A program made the translations under genes and the position numbers. Under the pieces are notes generated by a model that saw only the letters and a list, made by a program, of their open reading frames with translations, was not told where the DNA came from and made no database searches. 64,000 nucleotides of DNA. Source: Pachyseris speciosa (lineage: Eukaryota > Cnidaria > Anthozoa > Scleractinia > Pachyseridae). Positions 12,951-24,000 of this stretch are shown in pieces (positions within the stretch are counted from its first letter, which is position 1; the number at the start of each line of letters is the position of its first letter). Location of the stretch: assembly GCA_016490735.1 (NCBI GenBank), contig JAEMWC010001134.1, positions 176,001-240,000 on the forward strand, given 5' to 3'.

Positions 12951-13269
12951 GTTGTTTTTAAGCTGGTAATTTCGTGAGTACTATCATCCATAGAGGTATA
13001 GTAGTAACAATCCTGCTAGCTACTGTACGCTGTGCTGTCCAGACTGGGTCATGTAACATTTTGCCGTTTCCCTGGCAATAGGGAGCTTTAGCAACGAAAC
13101 CGTCATCTCAAAATATAACTTCTCGTTAGAGCAGTTGTCAATTGAGCATCGAAAGTAAATTGTGTTTGCTTTAGTTTTGCATTGCTTCGCTCTGTGATTG
13201 GCCAACAAAACTCGCGCCACTTTCTCAACCAATGAGAAGCACAACCAAAACCAATCGCGACTTGCGCAC
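12951..13269. other. Intergenic, nothing recognised
   Basis: Between the GALNS poly(A) signals and a long foldback. No convincing coding potential or repeat ends seen. Confidence 0.5.
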
Positions 13270-13470
13270 GCGCATTTTCCGCGCTTTGCGCCGGTTACGT
13301 GTAATCACTTCGTATTCTGATCAATCTCGTTCCCAGAGCCCACGTGTCTTTTGGTGAGCGCCAAGACTCCGTGTCTTGGCGCTTACCAAAAGACACGTGG
13401 GCTCTGGGAACGAGATTGATCAGAACACGAAGTGATTACACGTAACCGGCGCAAAGCGCGGAAAATGCGC
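13270..13470. mobile_element. Foldback element with 98-bp arms and 5-base loop
   Basis: Arms 13270-13367 and 13373-13470 are inverted with only two mismatches that I can see; loop TCCGT. Contains CACGTG palindromes. A foldback MITE is the likely origin. Confidence 0.92.
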
Positions 13471-14125
13471 GAAATGTAAAATGCACGTGTAGAACGATTG
13501 CTTTTGCTCATTAAACCTTGTTCTTGTCGCTGTTGCCGTCTGTGTTCTTATTGTTGAGCTCTCTAATTTACATTCGCAATGTCATTTACCAGGAATTCAC
13601 TTTTTTGTTGTAATTTTGAAAAGAAGAAGGTGTGATAGCCCTTAGGCATTTACCGAGTTTATTAAATGTAGATGTAGATGTTAAATACTCCTGTTTAAAA
13701 ACTATGCAAGGCAAAGAGAAACATTGGGTTAAGGGGCGGTTTGCTCGAAAACCTCCGAACAACCTCTAAAGGAAAAGGATGTGATGGATAAACGCTTTTG
13801 CAAGGGGCCCAAAATTCTTGAGTCTTCAGAAACAGACCGCCGTTTGCAAGTTAACAACAAAATAGACTTTAGGGCGGTTGTAAATTAGGAGAAACGAAAG
13901 ACAGCTTGTGGATCTGATCATTGTCTTTGTATAGGCGATATCGCTGGCCACCCATACTAGTACTAGCTAGGAGTTAGGCGAATTTTTTAACTTAACAATG
14001 TAAGTAGTCCTTGTCTTAAGAAAAGTATTTACACTTTATAATAACAGGTTCTTATTTGCGGAAAAAAAATACTCCGGGTTGACTGAACCCATTAATTTTT
14101 CTGGCCTTTAGGAAAGGAAGAGGTA
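13471..14125. other. Intergenic, nothing recognised
   Basis: A/T-rich, short frames only, no repeat ends seen. Confidence 0.5.
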
Positions 14126-14280
14126 AGACCCTTGAATTACCACAACGCATTTTTGGTTGGAGAAACGACCTCAGAAACGTTCCAAACGTTCACTGCATGA
14201 AATTACGACAGCTACATGTGTCCCTTCCAAACTAGCGACATGTAAAGGTTTGAAATTCAGACAGGGGACATAAAGACCCC
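14126..14280 (+). repeat. Dispersed repeat, copy 2
   Basis: Partner of the repeat at 1-175, with a short internal deletion. It lies 150 bases upstream of the candidate aurora first exon. Only its similarity to the first copy is known. Confidence 0.75.
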
Positions 14281-14427
14281 CAACCCCTCAGGGCACAGTC
14301 CCCAGACCCCCAAAATTATACTGGGCTCCGACATTAAGCTCCGACATTGCAAATTACGATATATGAAGTACCTACCGGTTTGGTTAGAGACTGGGCTCAA
14401 GTGGCGTCACTGGAGTAAATTCCTAAT

Positions 14428-14598
14428 ATGGAAGATAGTTTTGATTTCCACCAATCACATGCTTGCATCCAACTAACGAACGAAATTCGAAGTTTCCTTG
14501 CTTGTGGTTTTAATTTCGAAGTGCGCCATGTTTTTGTAGAGAATCGCACATTTAGGGATCAGTGTTTTGAGAAAGGAAACATTTTATTGACTAACATG
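14428..14598 (+). other. Candidate first exon of the aurora kinase gene
   Basis: The stretch ends in ATG followed by an excellent donor (GTAAGT at 14599). The aurora exon at 15010 begins after TTTTGTAG with 12 nt (GAC ATT CTT AAA) before its own ATG. Joining them keeps one open frame, so translation could begin at ATG 14596 (adding MDILK) or even at ATG 14428 (adding about 61 residues). A CCAAT box at 14451 lies inside the longer frame, which argues that this part is promoter and that the start is 14596 or 15022. Splicing is inferred from the sites only. Confidence 0.5.
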
Positions 14599-15021
14599 GT
14601 AAGTTTATTCAGACTCTGAGAAACTCGTAATGTAATTGATTTAGAAGAGGAGGCTGAAAATGGACGAGAGGTTTTGAAAGTGAATCGCTCATTCAAGGTT
14701 GGCAGTCAAAGAAAATCCTGATCGAGTTTGGGTTCTTCCCAAAACTTAAGCTTATTTAAGGTTATCTTCACACAATTTCCTTTCTTCAATAAGTACTTTT
14801 ATCAATGAGATGTAGTTCTTCCTTCTACTAACAATATATGTCTAGTTTTATTTCTCAGATTCTTGAAAACAAAGTATCGGAATACGAACACATTGCAAAT
14901 AGCAAGCTTGTGTGTTGTCATGAAAAGGCACAGAGAGTACCTGCATGGCGGGCTCTTGTGTATTTTGATTTGCAATCTAGCTCTTCAGATTTGATTTGCT
15001 CTTTTGTAGGACATTCTTAAA

Positions 15022-18000
15022 ATGAATGGCGTCTTCAGCAATGCAAATCCGCAACGAGTTCCTCTGAAGGAAACCCAAGACTTGAAAGTAAGACTGCAAG
15101 AATGCCTGCAACTTTCGGGAGCGAACAACCAAGCTAATCGTCAAAAAGGACATAGCACAATGTTTAACGGCTCAGAGAAAGCTGTCTGCGACGTCCAGGC
15201 AGGTCATAAAAAGGATACAGATACGGGTTGCAAAGCAAATGGAAAACAGGGACAATTTATTCAGAGGCCAAATCATTTACCTGCTCAACGAACAGATCAC
15301 CAGGCGAGCTCAGCACACACTAAAGATGGAAATAAAGAAAACGAACAGGAGGCGGCGAATCCGAAAACAGCTAAGTACGTAGATCACTCAGCTATTCTGC
15401 ATAGGAGGAAAATGAAGAAATGGTCGGATTTGCAAAGCCGGGTTAAGAATAGATAATTGTAATATTCCATGTGTCTTTTGTCGTCAATAGGTCATGTTGG
15501 TCGCTGGATGACTTTGAAATTGGCAGACCTCTCGGAAAAGGTTAGTTTTGTACACAGTGTTGTAAAACATAATTGTGCTGATTGAACAATAGTGTTCATA
15601 ACTGCGATGATCAGTCACATATTTAATCATTAATCCGCAGTTGAAATTATTTTCATACATTCATTCTCATATATTCACCACTCGCTTGTATATTACGAAC
15701 CAACAAACGACCAACTCCCAGATGGCTTGTTTGCTCGGTCGGTAGAGCACTGCACCAGTATTGCAGAGGTCATGGGTTCGGATCCCGTACAAGCCTGAAT
15801 TTTTTTTTTCAGGCTTTATTTTCACTACTGCTTAAGTAGTGTTCATAACTGCGATGATCAGTCACAATTCTCATAGATTGAACATGTATAAGCTATATAC
15901 ATTTTTTCTAAAATTTGCAGGAAAGTTTGGAAATGTTTACCTAGCAAGAGAAAAGAGAAGCAAATATGTTGTGGCCTTGAAGGTAAGAAAAATTGTTTCA
16001 CCATTTAACTGATTTGGCATATCAAAGTAAAATCTGACTGATTCTTGTGGTAATTTGGTTCAGACAATATGCTATTTTTACTTAGGAAAGCTTTTAGTTT
16101 GTTTCAATAGTTCTAATGTTTAGTGCCTTTGAATATTTTAATTTTAAATTAGTATAGAACTTTAAGGCCTGGTTCATACGTCACATTTTTGCCGTGGCGA
16201 ATTCAATTCAGTTGAGTGCGGTAGAAATGCGACTGTTGATTCATACGTCGCACTTGTGCCGCACTTAATTCATACTACAAATTATACTTCTGATGGTGCT
16301 TCTTTTGTCTTGAGAAAATGCAACAAAAGTTTACCGATCCTGCCTAAGGACCTGGTGATATGTAAATCTATGTATTACATTCAAGACGGCAGAAATTCGA
16401 CGTTTGAATTGGTGTCGCATTTCTGCCAGATAATGCGACAAGACCAGTTGAACGTGCAGCAGAAATTTGGCAGCTGATTCAGACGTTGCGTTTCTGTCGA
16501 ATTTAATTAGTTTAATTGAATTCAACACGGCAGAAATGCGACATATGAACCGGGCCTAACTTATGTAAAGCGCTTCTGAATATTGTTTATAGTTTTAGCA
16601 CTATACAAATTCCTTATCATTATCATCATTATCATTATGTCAAAACTAAGTGACTGGGTGGGCCAGTTGATGGGAGAATATTTTTCTAGACATTTCTATA
16701 CCAAGAGTAGGAGCCAGACATTTTCCCATCTGCATCAACTCAACATAGTCAATATAACACAGGTTTAGAAAAAGGTAGGTTTAGAAGTTTTAATTTCCTT
16801 ATATGGAACACACTGTTTTTAAGACACCCAGCGGTACAATGTAGATTTTTAAAGTGAAATCACAGAGTCAGTTGTTTGAAATTACAACTTGCAACTGAAG
16901 GCTCTTTTATTCCTGTATGACAGAAAGTACACTTATACCTGTCATGTTCAGAGGTATGCACATTAAGAGACCAGCCATGTTTTCTCTGTCCAGGAAAATG
17001 TTTTGGTGGACCTGCTTGTATTGTAAACACTTCAGACTTCAGAGTATGATTGTTAGAGTAAAGTTTGAAATTTTAATATTATTGTTTTCAGGTTTTGTTT
17101 AAATCCCAGCTGGAGAAAAATAATGTTGAACATCAACTTAGGAGAGAAATTGAAATCCAGTCCCACCTGAGGTAATTCACAGAACATTGTTTAATTGGGT
17201 GGGAGGCAAGATTGAGCAAACTTTTGTTCACAACCTTTCAAATCTCCCTTGCATGCTTCTGACACATGTCTTGTTTCTACAATCTCCCAATCTGCTTCCT
17301 TGTTTGAAATTTGAAAGGCATATTCAAACTTGCTTCTCTAGTTCTCAAATTTAAAGGTCCCTTTTATGTCACTTAAATGTTTCTGTTGTTGCCCTTTCTA
17401 TGGCAGTGGTCTTGAAATATAACCTGTCCAGTAGTTCATGTTCGCATTGCTCTTGTGTCGGTAGAAATAACTGTCTCCATTTGACTGTCAACTGAAATGA
17501 TTTTAAATTTCACTTTTCAGGCATCCCCACATTCTGCGCCTATTTGGTTATTTCTACGATAAATCAAGAGTGTACCTGATTTTGGAGTTTGCTCCAAAAG
17601 GTGAACTGTACAAAAAGTTAACCAAGCAGGAGAGATTTGATGACAAAACCTCATCAAAAGTATGTAAATTAGAGTATTTAACTGCAAGTTATTGTACATC
17701 TATGTTGTAAAGTTCAGATATCAAACAAAAAATAATTGTTTTGTGCTATTAATGCTGCTTTTTAATAATATTATTTTGTGTTGCCACTCTATGTCAATCT
17801 TACTGTAACATTATAGCCCAATTTATCTGGATGAAAATGCAGCAGGGAGATTATTTCTATAGTTTCATCAATGCTGTATGTAAATTAGTGTCCTATAACA
17901 GGGGTTTCATTAGAAGCCGGCAACCAGCGAAAATTGCCGCCTACTTTGTCAGGATTTACCTCTTACTGCCATCTACTTTGTCTGTATTTTCACTCAAGTT

Positions 18001-21000
18001 ATTAAAAAAATTCATCAGGTCACTGCCTACCGGTACTTTTAGTTAGCTCAGATGGCTATTTCAAAACTTATTGAAAACCCTGCTACCTGGTTAACACCCA
18101 TTATTGAATGCCCTGTTTGTTGCCCAGGATACTCAGTAGGGGGTGGGGGGAAATGTTCTAATGTTTTAGTCACTTTGCTTGCATGGATGAACAGACTGGC
18201 CTTATGCTACTTTTGTGAAATTTTTCATCTGCTTATTTAATAACATTTGAGGTTTATTGCTCTTTCTTCTAACTGGACCATGGTCCAGTTTTCTCTCAGA
18301 GTCTGTTCTCACTTTTTTAATAGGCTGTACTGGCTGTACATTAAATCGATAACTTGCATAATATGTAGCGGTAGTAGATAAAAATAATATGAGCAGGAGA
18401 TCTGTATTGGAATTTACAATGGTGAGCCATTGTAATTGTGAATAAAGGTCTCACATGAATATTTTATCGTACTTTGAAATGAAACAATAGATTGTGTTTC
18501 ATTTTGTCATGTTAATCAGTGAGAAGAGATCTGTATCAAAAGCTAATGCACACTAATTAGGTGAGCAGGACTCTGTATCAAAAGTTAATGCAGCAGTTGA
18601 TTTGTATTGGGGTTTACAGAGGTGTACATGTGACTCAGATATGGCATGTACTAAAACCAGGAACACCGGAACACCTAATTTGATGGTGTTGTTTTGTTTT
18701 CCCATTACAGACCATGTAAAAAATAAAATGTAAAAATGTAAAAATGTAATTTGTTTACCCACATATAACGAAAGAGCTGAGAGCTCGTTATAAAGTGTAT
18801 GTGTATGAGATCAAATTAGAATTTAGAAGTGTTGGTTTTTGTGGAGGGTGGAAAACCAGAGAACCCGGAGAAAAACAATCAACAAACTCTACCTTTATAT
18901 GATGACGCAGGGATCCATATTCATTTTTATCAAAGTCGTCGGCGAGGCAAGCAAGCCAGATGCTGTACTTGCCCTGGCCAAATTTTGCTTGCCCTTGCGA
19001 AAGTGCAGAATTATAGAAAAAATGGTGACAAAAATATTGTCTAACTGGAACATTTGCCTTTTTTATTTCTGTTGTGCAATACTCCGACTTGTATATTTGT
19101 TTGTCACTTGAAAAGACGGTTAGCAGTGGTCTTGTGAATCGTAATGGACTCCAAACGACGTGAAGAGCAGCCATCCGCTAACTAATTTTTCTGGGTAATA
19201 CTTCTGTCTAATTTTGATGCAGTCTTGCAAATCATTCACAAAACGCTGTGCTCCCAGTTGCAACTGTTTGAATTGTAGACTCGGTAGATGCTGATGTACT
19301 GTGCACAAACGCCAGCCATGGTTGTTCATTTGTCACAAGGGCAAGAAGGTACGCTTGCGTTCTTCCTCTTCATATCTAAACCAGGCTTCTTTTTCAGAAG
19401 CATCAGCTTCACTTTTCTTGTTCTTCACTGGAGGCAGCAAAACAACTTCCAAATATCTCCACTTCTCGTTTCGATCAGCTGTCGAACAACTGTCACGTTT
19501 TGTGCAAATGCCGTTCTTCAGAAATACCAGTGGTTAACTACGTGAAAATTGAGCCTTCAATGATAAAGATGGCGCTCAAAATTAAGATTTCATTGCAGAT
19601 GAAATTTGCATGTTATTCATTGTTTCCTGAAAGTTCCAAAGAGACGAGGAGTGATCAGAATGCATTTTACATGATAACATATGAAAATTTAGAAAAGATG
19701 TTATATGGTAGAGTTAAAATTTTATTTGTCCAAAGGATGAGTTTTGGAGTTAACTTACTCATCCATCCGTACAACTTTTTAGTCGTCTCGGACAACCGAA
19801 CAACTGTGAATATGGATCCTAGATGACGGGTCTGGTGAGTGAACCCGGCTCACATTGGTGGGAGGCGGGTGCCATTCCACCATTCCAGCTCCCCCTATGT
19901 GATCATAGTCTTGAGAAATTTTCAAATAGTTGCGGGAATACCCGAAATGCATGATGGTCATTTTGGTGTATAACTGCTGAAATCTGTATTGCGTTTATAA
20001 TGTAAGCAATAAGCTTGTTAATTTGTTCAATGTCCCCTTTGGCTGCTTAAAACAGTAAAAAAAAGCCTAACAATGGGGGCTTGTAATTGGAAAAAGTTAA
20101 ATATTTCTTTAAAAGCTACAACTTCCTTCTATGGGAGTGGAATTTTGCGTCTGAGATTGGGGGGGGGACTTCCTTTTTGTTTATTTGTTCCTTTACCTCT
20201 TTACCTCCTAATTTCTTTCTTTACTTCTTTCTTTCTTTCTTTCTTTCTTTTAACTTTTTTTTCTATATTTTTAATGCCTGCTTCTAAGCTTTTTCATGTT
20301 AGGTGGGTAAACAAATTATATTTACATTATATTTTTTACATGGTCTGTAATGGGAAAACAAAACAACACCATCAAATTCGGTGTACCAGGGTGTTCCAGT
20401 GTTCCTGGTTTTAGCGCATGCCCTCAGATACTGCCTAGCCAGTAGATTGGTCATTTCCCTTAAATGAATTATTAATGAATTTTAAAGACTGTAGGTGCAT
20501 AAAATATATTTTAGTGAACCAAGTCAGAAGTTTATTTGTTTGTGTTTTATTTTGAATTATAGTATATTTGCCAACTAGCCCAAGCACTGAAGTACTGTCA
20601 TTCAAAGAAAGTGATTCACAGGGACATCAAGCCAGAGAACTTGCTCCTTGGAATCACGGTTTGAAAACTGTTACTTTTTTCTGTCTACCTGTAGGGGTGG
20701 TTGTCAGCTAACAAGCTAAACAGTGCAGGGCACTGGATTGCTTCCTTTGGTTGGCGATTTATTAAATCTCATTTTCGGAACTTTTAATAATGTACACTCA
20801 AGTTTGACAGACTTGTTCTCTGAATAATATTTTCCAGGGTGATCTAAAAATTGCAGATTTTGGATGGTCAGTGCATGCACCATCATCAAGGTAAATACAA
20901 CATCAGTGTTTCATATAAGATGGGGGTTACAGGTCAAAAACCCTACAAGGTTAGCTACGTGACCCAACAAATTAATGGTTTGGTGAGAGCAGTGGAAATT

Positions 21001-24000
21001 TGACCAGTTGGAATTCCTTGTTGACAACCTGCCTTAAAATCTTATCTGGAACCCTGTAACATAATGCTATAAACATTGAAACACAAGTTAATGGCCATCG
21101 TATTTGTCCTGCCGTTAGAGTCCTTAAGTGTGATGCCACAAATATCTGAATTTTTGAAGTTATAGGATTTATTGAGATTTTGAGAAAGAGCAACATGAAA
21201 AATGCTAACTTAGCAAAAATCAGCATGTAAAGGCAAACTTGCTCCGAGATAATTAAGCACTGTTATGCTCTGCTGACTAGAGACAAATCCGTCTAAATTT
21301 CACTTGTGTCATAACATTATGACCCAAGTCAAATTTAGAAGGATTTGTATTGAGTCGAACCAGAGCATAACAGTGCTTATATCTCACTCTCAAACTGTAA
21401 ATTCTTTTTGGCAAGTAGGCCTTTTTTATCTTGTTCTTCCTGAATATCCCAACAAATCCCATAATTTCACAAAATTTAGTTTTTGTGATGTCATCACTTG
21501 AGGACTCCACAACATATTGCTTGAATGACACCTAACTAGTCATAAGTTTCCCCATAGAGTGAATGCAGAAATGGGTACATAAAAAATTATATTTTTGTTC
21601 ATATACAAAATAGCCTGACTAATCTTGTTTGGAATAACAAATTCTTTAGAATTTTTATCTCAAAAATGAGGTCAGTCAGACTATTTTGAATACCAACAAA
21701 AGAAAAATTTAAAGGCAGTCATTTTTGCATTCAGTCTATGGAAGATATATTACGGGTAGGTTAAGGTAGAATCGGGTTTATGACCTGGTCTGGGCTTTCA
21801 CGTGCTTGGGAACTTGAAGGGGTGGGGCTAATTGCTCTTGCAAAACATCAGACACTTTATGTACTGTCTAGTTTCCTTTATGCAATGGCAATGTCTGGTT
21901 AAAAGCTCTCTGAGATATGTTTAAGAATTTTGATAATGATCAAAAATATTAAATTAAAATATGCACTATATAATTTTTACTTCAGACAGACAACACTTTG
22001 TGGAATGTTGGACTACCTTCCTCTAAAAATGATTGAAGAATTATGATTATGGTCAAATATTAACCCATTGGCACCCGTGCCGGCCAAAACCGGCCGTAAA
22101 AAACTCCCATGCTTCAAAACATTGCAACTCTCTCAATCGCACGAATATTGCCTTAACTGTTAGTTGTCAGCACGAAATTGAATGCCCTTTAAATTTGGAT
22201 ATCCAATAAATGCAAGAAACGTAGCGATTTTTACCAAATATGGCCTTTTGAGTTTGGACAAGAACGAAACTGGCCGTTTTTAACGTCAAAGAGAAACAAC
22301 AAAAATGCCCCTTTTTGCCTTCATGTTTTTTAGGGAAATCATCGTCGAAAAACCAAAATTCAACCATCATAACGAAATTCTGTCCTTTTTCTAGCTTAGA
22401 AATGACTTTTTTTGTTCATATTCTTCTCCCGAGCGTAGATACAGCCTTTTGTTCCAGTGCATTCGGGCCTTCCCGACATTTTCAACATCTTGAGCGCATT
22501 GCATGCTGGGAACTAACGAGAATTTTTGACAGCGCCCGTTCCATCCCCCAATTCTTTCACATATAAACTAAGTCTACAGCCACTCCGACCTACCGCCAAA
22601 TTTTCCTGCTCGTGGTCATCTTCAGTACACAGAAATTCCAAAATATGTGGCGGTAGGTCAAGAAATTCATCAATAGTCGAGTCCCAAAGGTACTAAGTGT
22701 TCGACCGGCCAAATTCCCAGTTCGTCGAGTAACAAGCCAAATTCAACAACAAAGTACATCACCTTGCTCGATTCTTTGAGAAAGTGGACTCTTAGCTACC
22801 GTCACGCTTAATGATGCTCATCAGGCAGCCGCTAAAGATGAAAAATGGCTGTAAATTTAGCAGAAATCGCAAGCAAACCGAACTTGGGCCATTGTTGTCG
22901 CTTCACGGATAAACAATAGCTACGTCAAAATGACGTTTTCAGAAACCTTGAGCCTCCAGTGCCTTAGGACAGCACCACTTTTCCCTGGTAGTTCAAATAA
23001 AGAGTCACGAATTGCTATTCATCGTTTATAGGTGGAAAATCACTCCGAAAATGTAAAAACCTGCGGTAGTCAATGGGTTAACAAAGAAAAATAGAGGTCA
23101 CGTGACCGGTCCTTTTAACACTATCCAGTGAAAGTCATGGTTGGTGGTAGTTTAAATCCAGGGTCAGAGTTAAGATTCTACGGTTAAAACAGTTTCTAGG
23201 GGGGGTGGGTAACTTAGCAGGGCCAGGCTTCATTTCACGTTACCTCCTGGGTTTGCAGTTGGCTAGGTCACGTGACAAGCCACAGTATCAAACTCAATTA
23301 CCCTAGATGAGACGATCATCAACTTCTGACTGTCACTAGTGGCTCCAACTCGACCTCCATTGTCTAGTTTTTAAAATCACCACCCCCTCAAGTTGGCTTT
23401 CATGCAACTTCAACCTTGAAGCTAAATACTGGCCAGAAAGTGGTACCCTCCCCCCCAGATCTTGCAGCATATGGTTGTTTTCGAATAAAATAGCGTTGAT
23501 ATGTTACTAGCCTCCAAGGCTTTTGTTTAAGTAGGTGAGCAATAAAAAATATCAACATCAAAAAAAAAATTATGTTTTGTTTAACCCATTGGCACCCGTG
23601 CCGGCCAAAACCGGCCGTAAAAAACTCCCATGCTTCAAAACATTGCAACTCTCTCAATCGCACGAATATTGCCTTAACTGTTAGTTGTCAGCACGAAATT
23701 GAATGCCCTTTAAATTTGGATATCCAATAAATGCAAGAAACGTAGCGATTTTTACCAAATATGGCCTTTTGAGTTTGGACAAGAACGAAACTGGCCGTTT
23801 TTAACGTCAAAGAGAAACAACAAAAATGCCCCTTTTTGCCTTCATGTTTTTTAGGGAAATCATCGTCGAAAAACCAAAATTCAACCATCATAACGAAATT
23901 CTGTCCTTTTTCTAGCTTAGAAATGACTTTTTTTGTTCATATTCTTCTCCCGAGCGTAGATACAGCCTTTTGTTCCAGTGCATTCGGGCCTTCCCGACAT

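Larger units (their letters stand above)
18642..20422. mobile_element. hAT-like DNA transposon, non-autonomous, with 8-bp target duplication
   Basis: Ends are inverted: left 'ggcatgtactaaaaccagg' and right, on the other strand, 'ggcatgcgctaaaaccagg', continuing with 'aacaccggaacacc'. CTCAGATA flanks both sides. Rejoining the flanks restores repeat A. No transposase recognised inside; it carries a SINE fragment (18836-18905) and another (19826-19896). It lies in aurora intron 5. Confidence 0.85.

Noticed and set aside
15722..15795. Functional tRNA gene
   Set aside because: Cloverleaf-like, with A and B boxes, but followed by a SINE body shared with 44728-44870.
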